Source: Rhabdornis inornatus (Eukaryota > Chordata > Aves > Passeriformes > Rhabdornithidae). From it: a stretch of 64,000 nucleotides of DNA. Each line of letters starts with the position of its first letter. Positions within the stretch are counted from its first letter, which is position 1. The notes below the pieces were generated by a model. It saw only the letters and a program-made list of their open reading frames with translations, did no database searches and had not been told where the DNA came from. Positions 39,401 through 52,532 of the stretch are shown one piece after another. Location: the NCBI GenBank assembly GCA_013397075.1, contig VWZS01005939.1, forward strand, positions 186,001 to 250,000, read 5' to 3'. The translations under genes and the position numbers were made by a program.

Positions 39401-40624
39401 AAAGCAAGGGTAAACAGATTTTTTACCCATTAGGAAAGTTTGAGAAAATCGGAAAATGAAATTAAATACATGGTTGTGAGTGAGAATTCAGATCTCTACC
39501 CAGGTTTTTTGGCTGCTGTGAACAGACAGGCACTGCAACTGCAATTACAGCCAATGAATTGGCTCAAATAAGCTTCCAGGAGACAGCCAGATCAAGTACT
39601 GCTGTAAGAAAAGCTATTATCTTGGTAAATGTGTCTGATTTCAGGCTAAACTAAGTTGGACCAGAGTTACAAATCTGGCCTCTATACAAGAGTTAAAGCA
39701 TAGATTAGAAAAAACCTCTCTGAAAGCAAACATAGCCCTCCAGCTGTTTAGGAGATGGAAAAACAACCTGAACACATGCCCAGGCATCTCCCATTCTGGA
39801 ATCTTATCTGATAGCCTCAGTCTTAAAGACAGACTGCACCCTCTTAGATGAGGACAACTAGGAATACAAGGGCAGTTTTGATCAGGCTTGATTATGTTTC
39901 TACTGCTGCTTTTACAAATGCTCGCAATATTGCTGAAGTCACTGAAAAATATTTTCAGCCTTCCATTCCCACTTGTGATACAAACGCAAACCATCTCATT
40001 AGTCAGAAGACAGATCTATTGTTCTGGGTGCTCTTTCTGGCTATTTAACAATAAAATTAAGGTATCATTTAGAGAGTAACACCTCCATGACAGTGTTATG
40101 AACAGTGATTCACTATTCTTCAGATCTTCAAAGTAGCTATGTGCAAGTTCTCAAAGACTTAAAAGAAAGGTGATTAAATGTTACTAATTCTCATCACCAT
40201 GTTTTTCCTTTGTGACTTTTTATTGCATGGGTGCTTCCAACTCAACTGAGATACAGTAAATAAAGGCATTCTTCTAAGAGAAGGCCTTAGAGATTAATGT
40301 TTGAATATTCAATGATCCTTAGACGGAGATATGAGAAAACTCAGCTAGCTCCCACACAGATCCAATTAAAAAAGGAAGTTCAGTCCTTTGTTCAGAGGAA
40401 ACCTGTGCAGATAACAAGAGGTCACAGTAAAAGATAATCATGAATACATCTGAGCAAATCCAACCTCTACACTGTATTCAAGACTTTAAACACTGACTTA
40501 AGATGAAGATAGCATTCATTCCGAACCTCTGTGATAACTTTCAATTCCCTTCTAGAAGGGGTGAAGTAGCAGGGAAAGAAAGATCCAGAGTGACCTCTGT
40601 AACTACCAGACAGGAGTTTGTAGT

Positions 40625-40910
40625 AAAGTGGGGGTTGGTCTCTTCTCCCGGGCAACCGCAAACAGGATGAGAGGACACAGTCTCAAGCTGAACCAGGGGA
40701 GGTTTAGGGTGGACGTCAGGAGAAATTTTTTCACAGAATGGTTATTAAACTTTGGAATGGACTACCCAGGGAAAGTAGTGCAGTCACCATCTCTGGAGGT
40801 GTTCAGGAAATAACTGCATGTGGTACTTAGTGCCATGGTCTAGTTGACAAGGTGGTGATCAGTACAAGATTGGAATCAATCCTGGAGGTCTTTTCTGTAA
40901 CTTCAATATC
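40625..40910 (+). repeat. CR1 LINE 3' fragment
   Basis: The segment reads ctcttctcccgggcaacc, aggatgagaggacacagtct, ccaggggaggtttagggtgg and tgccatggtctagttgacaa. It ends at ctggaggtcttttctgtaac. This is the sense 3' end of a CR1 subfamily whose UTR contains the tgccatggtctagttgacaaggtgg motif. It is opposite to GSK3B transcription. The terminal octamer tail has decayed (aacttcaatat). Confidence 0.88.
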
Positions 40911-42066
40911 CACCTGTGTGCTTGGAAGAAAGGGCCCCAACTCAAGCACATAAAAAGAAAGAGTCAAGGCTTCTATGAGATATCCGGCAGTAACAACGGC
41001 TTCTCTTCAACTGTACCTTCAACAATTACATGACAAAGCTATGATACATGAGTCTGGAAGATGGATCTGCTAAAACATTAACAAGCAAGATGATGCACAC
41101 ATCCTGTCTGAACCTAACTAAGGGAAACCAAACCTGCACCAAAGAGACAACGATACCACATCCCTTAAAGCTTTACAACTGGGTTCCCCAACAAATATCA
41201 AGAGGCTGGGTGTCAAACTCCTGTCTGCTTGTCACTATATAGACATGACTATCCATAGCACAAGCTCACAGACTGCAAAACAAAAACTTGTTTTAACTCT
41301 TCTTTCAGCCAGGTTACTCAAGTAACTTGAGTACATCCCTCCTCAGAACAGCTCAGATACACCAACAGCAGCCTTAACAGACTGAAGTCCCCTGAAATGA
41401 AGCCTCTTCTTCCACTGTAATGCTACTATCTGTTGTATCTTCACTGGCTATGGATAACCAAGAGCTAAGAAACAAGCTGGGGGGAAATCAGATTAAGTGG
41501 AACTAATGCAACCCAATTTGAAGTAATATTCTCACAGTGGTCTGTTAACCACTGAGATTCTGAGAGCAGAAGATGCAAATCATTAGTTAACAGGTTCACT
41601 TTTTCACATGCATATTTACAGAATTATACCTTCAACCATAAGCAGAGACACAAAACCTATTAAGAAAAACTGGGCCAGGTCTAGATTTCTGAATGCTTTA
41701 AACAGAAAAGTCTCTTGAAAAGTTAACAGAACTTAAAAACCTAAACACCTAGTAATTTTTCAATGGAAATTCTTCCTTGTGGTTTTACATTTTTCATGGG
41801 AGCTGCTATGATCAAAGTTGTAAATAAGTTAACACAAACAGCAGATAAGGGCTACTTTGAAAAGGATCCTTTTATACTTAGCAGCTTGATATATCTGAGG
41901 CAGGAACTGAAGGAAAGCTGTTGCTTTTAGTAGCATTTCAAACAGCTCACAGAAGTACACACACCAACAGAGAAAGAAAGAAAGCAGAACCTCAACACAG
42001 ACTTATTTTTCCATCCTGCTGCTTTATTGGGCTTTAAGGCTCAAATTAACACTAAGACTTTACATA

Positions 42067-42324
42067 CCAAAAAAAAAACCAAAAAACCAAAAACGAAACA
42101 AAACAAAAAAACCCCAAAAGAAAACAAACAAACAAAACAAAACAACAACAAAAAAAAACCAAAACAAAAAAACCCACCAAAAAACAAAAACAAAACAAAA
42201 AAAAAACCCCAAAAAACCCCAAAAAAACAAAAACCCAAAACCAACCAAACAAAAAAACCCAGCCAAAAAACAAAACAAAAAATAAAAAAAAAAACACAAA
42301 AAAACCCCAACAAACCAAAACAAA
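42067..42324. repeat. A/C-only low-complexity tract, 258 bp
   Basis: The + strand contains only A and C here except three G and one T, mostly A runs broken by C, CC, CCC or CCCC. The complementary strand, which is the GSK3B sense strand, is therefore U/G-only in the pre-mRNA, with G runs at positions matching 42207-42210, 42217-42220, 42234-42236 and 42258-42260. The tract produces long spurious open frames on both strands. It has no fixed repeat unit. Confidence 0.95.
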
Positions 42325-42837
42325 GAAATATTAAATATGCAAATAGTCACAACATCTATTCCTTCCATAACTAAAAATAGGAAACAGCACTGCCTACTAT
42401 TCAGCGGCCTCAGCTTTAGCAATGCAGTGCTTCACATTTATGGGCCATCAGGGCCCTAGTTTGACATCCTCTCACACTCCAGAAGATCTGCATATTTAAA
42501 TAATTCAGGCAACTAAGCCAAGGGCACACACAGTTGGATGGCTAAACCAAGGCAGTCCCTTAATGATTTGACAGACTGGATGGCATGAATGGTTCCCATT
42601 ACAGAATCTGGCTTTCTCCTGCTGCACATTTTATGTCTGCGTGAGCCGTTAACAAGAAATGTGATGCCTAATCTAGACTGTTTTGAAAAGGTGCAGTAGG
42701 AGTACAAACTCTCTTCATCACTTAGATTTCAACAGCCCAATGCTAAAAGCAGAAACATCAAATACTGCAATTCAGATACAAGAAATTTAACTACTTATTC
42801 TCAGTCACGTGTGAAATATTTCTAGCAATTCACACAT

Positions 42838-42876
42838 TCATTCCATTAGGATTTCTTAAAAACCTTAATGGAATGA
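42838..42876. repeat. Inverted repeat, 13-bp stem with 1-nt bulge
   Basis: tcattccattagg (42838-42850) pairs with ccttaatggaatga (42863-42876) with a single unpaired base. The loop is 12 nt. Confidence 0.85.
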
Positions 42877-43870
42877 CAGAAATAAAAAAATAACTATTTA
42901 TACTAACATAGCACTTCGTTTATTATTGGTTTTTGCGTGATTAGACAGCAACATGACAGACTCTTAATCTGAAGAATATTCCAATGAAAATGCTAGCACA
43001 AAGGCACACCAAGAGTTTTTATGCTACCAGTATTTTCTTTTCAAGCATCACAATTAGGCTGTGTGACTTGAGGGCCTGCACTAACACATGGATGAAAATA
43101 ATTGAAAATACTATGAATCTTTTAAACCCACCTATTGATGCTTTGCATAAGAACCTATTATTATGCATTTGTGGGATAGTAGCAGAAACACAGTATAGAT
43201 CTGTGAAAGCCATGTCATTGTCTTTTGGAAATTTTGCCATTTGAAAGCACTTTAGCCCCAAAGTTTATGTACAGCTGCCTTACACTATTTTTTAAAGAGA
43301 ACCATGCCTCTCACTGCTGCTAAACTTTTAACTGAAAACAAAATCCAAACCCCACCACCCCAAAAATATAACTTCTGTAAGAGTTGGTTAATTAAACAAA
43401 TAAATCATTTCAGAGATTAATGACAAACAGAACATAGTTTGTGAACTACTCATTTAAGTATTGGGTAATTACCCAAAATCACATTACTTAATTCCTCACA
43501 CTTAGTATGGAGAACTAGCTTACTGAAGGCAGAACTACAAACTGAAATGAAGCATAAATATCTAGATGGTATTTTATTTATTCCCTTCAATGACTTACTA
43601 CTATTCCTACCAATACTATTGCCGTACATTAAACTGAACTCTAGACACACACATTCTAAAACCCAGAACAATTCAGAGATCTCATTTAAAACACAGTCAT
43701 GCAGGAACTGCAATGAGGGAGTAGAAAGAAGAAGGAGCATTGCAAACTATCTTTGCCATCACAGAAGCTGTAAGACTCAACTCTTCAGCACTGACTTAAC
43801 ACTCAACTTCATTCTGGTCTGACCAATGCTGGGAGGCTGAGTTGTCATAGTAATGGAAAAGGAGGGGGGA

Positions 43871-43936
43871 AAAAAGAAAAAAAAAAAANNNNNNNNNNNN
43901 NNNNNNNNNNNNNNNNNNAAAAAAAAAAAAAAAAAA
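43871..43936. other. Assembly gap (30 N) inside a poly(A) tract
   Basis: Thirty N bases at 43889-43918 are flanked by nearly pure A on both sides. The gap is most likely a long poly(A) or A-rich repeat that the assembly could not span, so its size may be nominal. Confidence 0.98.
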
Positions 43937-46900
43937 GGCCACCACTCTCTGATAATTCCAGCTTTCAAGCTAGCTTTAAATCTGGACAAAAGCATCTCAG
44001 CTTCCTGACAGAGATCTAAAATTGGCAACTGAGGCGCATATTCCAAACCAACACAGTAACTGCTCTCCACATTCACAAAATGCAGCAAGAGCCCAGAAGT
44101 TACACTCTCTCGGGACTTCCTAAAATTTCTGAATCATGCCCTTTCAGTTTCAAGACTATCTGCTGGCTCTTCTCAAAGCATTTTTTGAAGAAATCCTGAC
44201 TAAGGAATTATATTGTATGAAGTACACATGTACCAAGGCAAATACATCACGATAGACAAACATATGTGTGGACACACTGTTAGAAAGCTAGGAAAATTAC
44301 AGCCTGGAAAATCACTTCCAGGCCAGAGCTTCTCAGCTCTGTTCCCAGGCTGATAAGCTGGTTCAGCTTCAGTTAGGGAGAAATTCTCCCAAGATGATAA
44401 TCTAGTCAAAACAAAATAAAATTCACAATAAAAATTAACACCTGGTGTTAACTGTGGAACCCATTTTTAAGTACTGTCCCACAAATGTTTTTCCCAATTA
44501 TCCAATGAACTACTGTCCTGTCTTAGCTCTGCAAAACATGCTTTAAATACAGGCTGTCCGTTCAATAAAGTTAACCTTTTTTCCCTAAAAAAACCCACGT
44601 GTGTTACTATCCTCACTCTCTCACTAGCACAGTAACCACACCATAGGGACAAGCAGGCACCAGCCAGAAGCATAAAGCTGAAAATTTCATTCATGATTCA
44701 AGTATCAGGAAGCAACTTTCATACATTACTTTCCTCTTGTTGCTTATCCACCACTGGGATCAGAGCAGACTGGTATTTCTAAAGTGCCCCCTCCTCTCTT
44801 CCCTCAGAAAGTGATAATAAATCAAGCAAGCTACTACCACCTTTGGCTGCCTACAGTAAGACTGACTTTTTCCCCTCAATCATTGCTAAAGTGGGAGTAT
44901 ACATTAATGAGAGGGGAGTGGCAGATTTCTTAAGGAAGTCCACTGATCAGGCCTTGGATCTGGACTAGAGCAGCCAAGCAGGTATGGCAACAGCCCAGCT
45001 GAGCTGCACCCATAGCTCAGCTCTCTGAACACAAGAGCTGGTCTGCTCCTACACTGCACTTGAACCATTCAGCCACCAGACTTTCAAAGTTCCCTCTTTA
45101 ACTGGTAAATTATGTGGTCCTGCATTTACTACCTAGATCAGGCATTCCCAAAGAGTGGCACACCCTGAAGTAATTGTTTGCTATTCTTAATATAAGATAA
45201 ATCTGTCTAACTTCCAAATCTGTCCAGGCAGAGGCTTCCATCCAGCCTGCAAGAATTTTTACCTCCTGCCAAAATAGCATACATTTCTAGATCAGAATGT
45301 GAAAGGAATGGGAGGACTAAACTGACAAATGATGGGAAAAACTAGGGAGCTTAGACCAAAAGGTAGATCATGCTGTGCAGCTGGGATAGAAGCTTGTGAT
45401 AAGAATTTGAAAAAATACATAACTTGGGTACTACTGCATATGTGACCCATACAAATAAAGAAGTTTATGAAAGTATTTTTAAATTAATGCTATCTATCTG
45501 CAAACCTACACATGAACTCAACCATTAATTATACCTGGTTTAGAAATATTAAAGCTTCCAGGTACTGGATGTTCTCAGCTTGTATTATCAAATGTAGACA
45601 ATTAATTCAGAGTCCAAACTGGAAACACCCTACCTAGCTTTTCAGTTTAGTTGTTTTGCTTTAACAAAGAAAGGGCTTCTATTCAAGAGGTGTAATTTTT
45701 AATCACTTACAGAAACACTCCAAAACAAAAAGATATATAGTTAGATAACAAAATGTCACTGAACTAACTACCAAAACAAAAAGAAATCAAAGACCAACAT
45801 TTTACTCTAGATGTCCAAGAGAAATGAATCTTTTTAAAAAGTTAGATGTCACAAACTATTAATATCTGATGGTCAGGAACTAAAATGCTTGGCCAAGTTT
45901 TCATTTTACACACTGCAAAACTCCAGAGTTACGAGACTAAAGAAATCAAAGATTCTTGTCAAAAGCACTAGCTGACATGTACCAAACATGACAGGGTATA
46001 GGAAAGATCCCAACCCTCCCCCTTAAACCTATGCAATGAGAAAAGCCCAGAAAAGCTCCTTTTAAGTAGGTTTAGACTTTGTTTTTCCTTTTCTGTTTTA
46101 CCTCTTCTTTATTCTCCTAAAATAAGGCACTCTTACATCATATTTCATGCTTCCCAAGTACTAATTACCTTCAACCCATAATACAGTCCAGAAATAAGCA
46201 GATGTAAGCACTGTGTGAGAACTTTATATGCCTTCCTCAATTAGAGGTAAACAATCCTGCATTACTTTAATTTAAATGTATCTTTCCCATTTTTCAGCTA
46301 ATACATCTGTGATATGCTGATGCCTGTGGTGATAGCATCAATTTAAAGACTCAAGGAGAAGACATGCACTAATTCCTTTGAAACACGTCAAAACAATGTT
46401 TTTTCTACCAAAAAAGGACACAAATTACAAATATTACCAGTGAAACTAGCTGTGCATGAGGTCTTACTGTGAAAACAAGAAATATTAAAACCAGTACCTC
46501 AGCTATCATGTACTGCTTGCACAAGTTGATCTGCAGGCCACCTGACTATAAGGGAAAGCAGTCAAGCACATTAATTATTGAGCTGAAGACTAACAGAAGT
46601 GATGAGGTGGCTTATGGTTCTTAACTTTTATTTGGTTTAAAAATCATTAGATAAAAAGATTACTTCCTTGGAAGACTACTTGTTTAGAATAAAGGATCAC
46701 TAGCCTATTAAAATCACCAACACACTTACAAATCAGGTAACAAGAGAAGTAAGTGATCTTCAGGCCAAACTGCCCTGGGCTCAGTATTTGTTATCTTGCT
46801 TGGCTCTCACAATTTCTGATTTACTCAAATATAGCCTTCAACTTTATAGGCACAGCAACTAAGAACAAAGGCTTTTGCTCCTTCCAGCAGTTTAATTACT

Positions 46901-47232
46901 AATGATTGAAGAAGAGTTTTGCTAGAAAAAATTAACCTTAAGACAAGCTTTTCCCTTGTTTTCACAGCTCACTGTCTAGGAAATCGGATCTGCAACCTGG
47001 AAACAGCACATCAAATCAGGATTCTTAGCTTCCTGATTTGCACTAATACAAATAATCATAGCGACTCACTGATTTTCAAATTAAACTACTGCTTTATCAT
47101 AATCCATCTGTTTAATCTTCAGTCCCAAAAATTTTTATGTGTATTTATGTGCTCCAATGAAAATAAATTAAGAAAAACAAAAACATTGCCATCAAAGACA
47201 TGGCAAAGGAGAAAACATTCATGAAAATACTA

Positions 47233-47508
<276 letters not shown>

Positions 47509-48984
47509 CTAAAACAGAGACGGGTAAGACAAAGATTTAGATCAGCATATGGACTTCAATATTATAAAGAAAAATAGAAAACCGAGCATGTTTTTTACCA
47601 ATATATATTAAGTGATGACAATTATTCATTTAGATTATTGCTAACAAAAACTTGCTCTCCAGAAGCAAATAATTGAGCAATAAAATGTAATGCACAAAGA
47701 AGCCAAGTACTCATCCCTACATCTGAACATCAAGCAAGTGATATTAAACACAGTGTTGTTTGCATTATCAAAATGAAGCATTTTCCCATATTTTTCCTAT
47801 AATTGAAGAAGCCAAACTGCCAGTATGAGCTCAGATCACCATTCTGATCTTTATAGGCATTTATCTAGCAACAAAAACCAGGAGCATTTTAAGTTTTCTA
47901 CAAATCCACCCACATGTAAAGCTCCAGCTTGCAGCACTAGGAATCGTAACCTTTGTCAAACCTGGCTGTGTGCACCTGAAGCAAAACCTAGGCTGAATCA
48001 TATGGCACAGTCCTGTTCCTCCCTTCTTCCATGCCTGGACTTCTTTGCAAAGAAGGGAGGCACTTGCTGGGGCAGGGGAAGAAGGCGGAGAGGGATGACA
48101 ACAGCAGGCACTTGGCTGGTATCTTAAGATGAACCAGAACACAGCCAAGGACAGTGCTCAGGATGCAAGATCGCAGTGGAAGTTGCACAGCTGAATGTGC
48201 TTTGGCGCAGATGCAGCAGCTGTAGGTTTTACTGGCATTTTCCCAGCCACTTTCCCACCAAAAGGCGCAAGCCACTATCATCTACTCTTAGCCCCACTGT
48301 TACTACCAACAGTGCTTTGCCCTGTCCAAAGTCTGATTTTGTTTGTAGTAGGAGCAAAGCTTTAGGCATTTTACAAGCACACTCTGGGCATTTCTTGCCC
48401 TTCAGCTGCAATAAAGAACCCTTCAGGTTTGGGTTACAGAACCAAATAGGGCTGCAAGAAAAACCAAAACCTGCTGTTCCATAGCAGTCACCACAATTCT
48501 ACAGAAACTGTTCTCAAGAAATGCTCATCACATCTGTTTAATAACAAACCTTCATGACTTTCTCCGGGTATTCTCTTCACTTCTCATGCATTTAGAAAAG
48601 TCTTTCCAACAGATAGCTTGATCAATAGCTTTAGTGCAGTTTAGGCAAAATGCTCCTTGTTCTGCTCCAAAATGGCATGGGAAAAACAATGGCACAGCTC
48701 ATCCTTGCTCTCTTTCCCCCCAATGCTTCCTCCAAATATGAGGGCTGTTGCAAAGAAAGTTATTATGATAGAGAAGTTATTTCTCTTTGGGCAACCTCTC
48801 CCCTCACTACTAAAAGCGACTCAGGTACAGCACCTAAAACCAGACTCTGCAAAGGAAGGTTATCTCAGCTCTACCCAGCATGCTGGCAACTCCTTCTGTC
48901 CGACTTACAACACATTTATTTGTTTGTACAGCCCAGCACAATGTTTGCAGCTTGTGCAATGCTGCAACCTCCTGATCAGCTTGT

Positions 48985-49590
48985 GTACCAAACTCTCCTC
49001 CACAGGGCTGCTGCCTGTCCAATCCTCATCCACTTTCCACTTACACACCTGATTGCTCTTATCAAAGCCTAATATTCTGCATTTGTCCTGACTGAACTGC
49101 ATCCAAGGTTACTGAACTCTCTTGCCAACTTGTCACATCCTTCAAATACAGTCACTACCCAGAGATCCATTTCCTGATGCTACATGAAATTTACCAAAGA
49201 AATTGGTGAAAACTGGTGAATCCTATGATACTGTCTAAAAGCCCTGCAAAAACCCATTAAATAGCTCATCCTATTTTTTTCATGAACCTCCTGTTATGCT
49301 CAGACAAAATAATCAAATCATTTTGTATGTCTTTCATGGGATTTCCCATAGTCCATTGTTTTTCTAGATTTCTCATGAGAAAATTAGTTTGAAAACTTCA
49401 GTCAAAATGCCCACATCTACTACTACTTCTGCACTTAGAAGATTCAGAAAAAAAGAAGGTGGCTTGACATCATTTCCTCCTGAAAAATCCACATTAACTG
49501 GTATCGATCTCCTATGTTACCTTTAAGGTTCTTACAAATTGTTTCGCTTTATGATTACAATTACTCCATGAAACGAATTAACAAATTAAA
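48985..49590 (-). repeat. Old CR1-like LINE internal fragment (probable)
   Basis: Several blocks resemble the antisense reverse-transcriptase region of old amniote CR1 elements. The order is cacacctgattgctcttatc, ctgcatttgtcctgactgaa with ctgcatcc, then tggcttgacatcatttcctc, gaaaaatccacattaactgg, cttacaaattgttt and ttacaattactccatgaaa. Their order and spacing fit one decayed copy with internal deletions. Stop codons in all frames rule out a functional protein. Boundaries are approximate. The match is from memory of the family and would be tested by aligning to CR1 consensus sequences. Confidence 0.5.
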
Positions 49591-51227
49591 TATAAATGCA
49601 GTACATTAGTGCTAAGGGTGCCAATTACTTGCCAAGCAATACAGAGTAGGTATAGCCCTTCCGCATAATAGCTGTGAGAAGTTGAGATGCAGATTTATAA
49701 ATCTGGAGAGAAAATGGGGCTGGGGGTAGAAAGGAACACTAGACAGATGAATGTCTTACAGGGAGAGAGAGAAGCATAAATAGAAGCATACTAGCTTCAT
49801 GGAGAATTCACTCTCCTCTTTGATAACTGTAAGAAATAAAAGGAAGGAAGCCACAAATACAAATAAATGTTTCATGTTCTTTTTTGTAAACAAGCTGAAA
49901 GTGTAACTCTCATAGCAGCAATGCATTTTATTTGCCCAACTATTCTATGATTAGCATTCTAACTTATCAAATATACAAATAAGTTACATATGCTTTACTA
50001 CAGCAATCCTCATCAAATAAAAGGTAACCCCTACCTGCTCAATTTTAAGGGGCAATTATTTTTCTTTTTGGCAGGGTTCACTAGACCAGAGTACTGAGAT
50101 TATTGTTAATGAGTTTTGTTCTCCAATTTTCCAAAAATCAAGACTAATGAACTATTAGAGATAAAAATGATTGTCCCTTTAGTAGTATCTGATATCAAGA
50201 AATCTGCTCTAAGGACTTTCTTCAGAGCTGCAACTCTCTCAGGGGCCTCCTGGTCCACAAAACCAAACCCTGAATTTCAGGCCACTTCAAATGTTTCGTT
50301 CCAACGTGCAGCCCACAAGCTGCAGCCACCCAGTCAAATTTCACAGCTCAAACGAGAAACCAGTCAGCTTCAGACACTTTAAGTCCACAGGAAAACAGCA
50401 CCTAACTAAACTTTCTGAAACCATCAGCGCTCAGAAGCGTATGCACTAACACTTTTAACACTACACCAAGAATTACTTTGTTTCTTTACAAGAATTTAGA
50501 GAGCATTAAGCCTCATAGAGCTTTTTCCCAGCTTCCTGTTTTCAGGAAACAAGTTTTTGCAAACCATCCACAAAATACACCATAAGGACTCCAATCTTTA
50601 AGCCTGTTAAGAGTTTCAGTTACATTCCATTTCAGTATTGTTGAACCTGAAGGACTATAGGTGTAAAATTCACCTTGCACCCTTGACAGCTTTGACCTCC
50701 ACAAATAAAATATCTCACTGCTGCTCCAAATATATAAATAACGTGTTTGTATCGAGTCAGCATCCAGAGACCTCAAGCCTGTTTTGCAACTCCTTGCACT
50801 ACACAGATGTAAGTACTGCTCACAAGGTCATACACAGTTCAGAATGGTTATCCAGTTTTAATTGTCTGGACAGCAAGCGCCGACTTGCCAGCCAAGCAGC
50901 CCATAAAGGAGTTCACTGAACAGCTTTCAGAAATGCTGGGTTTAGCCTCAGCATGATGGAAGATAGCAGAGAGGAAACAGCCCTATCTAGCAATCTTCAG
51001 TACCTCCAAACAGATTCCTAACAGCAAACACCAAGAAGCATTATACAGCAACTCTTAAAGAGAAGCCTAGACAGTTCTCATCTATCCCCTTTACCTCTTA
51101 CTTTGTTTAGGACTGTCAGACTCTGTGTCCCCAGTGGACAGGCAGGTACTGCCAAACACTGAATACCCTTGACACCTTTGACTGTAAGATCTAGAACAGA
51201 ACTAGGACATTAAATAGAAAAATTAAA

Positions 51228-51244
51228 GAAGGAAGGAAGGAAGG
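51228..51244. repeat. (GGAA)4 microsatellite
   Basis: A 17-bp run of GGAA units on the + strand. GGAA repeats can act as ETS-factor sites, but nothing here shows that. Confidence 0.92.
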
Positions 51245-51475
51245 ACTAAATAACACAGCTCACATGAAAAGCATCACTAGCACACGTCCAGAAGCTGCTG
51301 CTTTCTAGGGCTGACAGCAATATGACTACGCTTTACTGTAACCAAAAAGCAAATTCATGTGACTGTATAACCATCATCTATGCCAACCAGCTTTATAACA
51401 TCCAGGGTAGAAGCATAAAACAGTTATCACACTATAATACACTTGTACTTGCATCTGGTATGTTTCATAGAAACC

Positions 51476-52259
51476 TGTTGGGTTAAATCTCCGGTGCTCT
51501 TAGCAGCATTTGTCAAGCTGTCTTCTTTAATGAGCCAAGCAGCTACTAGTTGCTATAAAATTGTTTATTGCAGAAGTACATCAGTCTCAAAGCAAAAGTT
51601 ACAGATGCTAAAGTCCATGCTAAATTTTTTGGTATAGAGTCTCAAACAGAAGCAGAAGCTGCTCCCGGAGGTCCCAGCAGGGCCGATGTTGCTGCAGCTC
51701 CTGTCTGCTTTTTAGGTGTTGATGATGGCAGCGAGAGAGCAGGAACAAAAGCAAATGGCAAAAAGCACATGGCAAAAAGCACCAGCTCTCCCTACCACAT
51801 GTTCTTATACAGAAACTTCTCAACAAGCTAAGACACAAACTCGAACCACTACTTCTTAACCTATTAGAATTCTAGTTTCTTAACACGCCAGGTTACGTAT
51901 AAACTGCGCATATGGTCTATCTTGTTCTATCTGAAAAATGTAAGCAATGTTCTTACTATAGTTTTATTATGCCTAAAACAATGTTCCTGGAGCCTCCACG
52001 GATACACCGGTATCTATGTTTTTCAACCTTCGCTAAAACTTGCACTTCTACTCTAAGACCTCTTACTCACTAAAAGCACTTAAAACTCATTTTACTTACT
52101 TACTTAATTGCTTGCTTATACTAAAATTTAAACATACACCTCTGCTTTATGTGTGAGTGGCTTAACATACTTCAATCCATCCAAAAGTTTTAATTCAGTC
52201 CCTGCACTCTGCTTTCTCTCTGAAGAATTCAGAGAGACCTTTGATTACAGACTCCAACA
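51476..52259 (-). mobile_element. Solo LTR, ERVL-like, 784 bp
   Basis: On the + strand the element begins TGTTGGGTTA and ends GACTCCAACA, giving 6-bp perfect terminal inverted repeats TGTTGG. The flanks are aaacc (51471-51475) and gaacc (52260-52264), a 5-bp target duplication with one mismatch, as expected of ERVL-type insertions. Read on the minus strand there is a TATAAG box (51804-51809) and then an AATAAA signal (51564-51569) in LTR order. A 14-bp unit is tandemly doubled inside it (51755-51782). No gag, pol or env sequence is attached. It lies in the same orientation as GSK3B, so its own polyadenylation signal is in sense in the intron. Confidence 0.7.
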
Positions 52260-52532
52260 GAACCCCTTCAAGCATTTCCTCACACAGTACTGATATTTAA
52301 CATCCATGATGCAGTATTTGGGTTTGGGATTTTTTCATGAAGAGCTTTTTCCACAATTCTGATGTGAAATTGAAAATAAAATCCAGACATTTCAATTTCC
52401 AAGTGTTCTGATTGATCTAGTTCACTGTCTACCTTCAGCACACGATGACTACAAAGGATAAATCACAAGCACTACGTAAAATCACTGAAAGCACTGTAGA
52501 AAGCAGAGAATACTCAGTTTGAGGGAAGAAAT

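Noticed and set aside
42027..42422. Four long overlapping frames on both strands (Lys/Pro/Thr-rich and Phe/Gly/Val-rich)
   Set aside because: These are artefacts of the A/C-only tract, which cannot encode stop codons in several frames.
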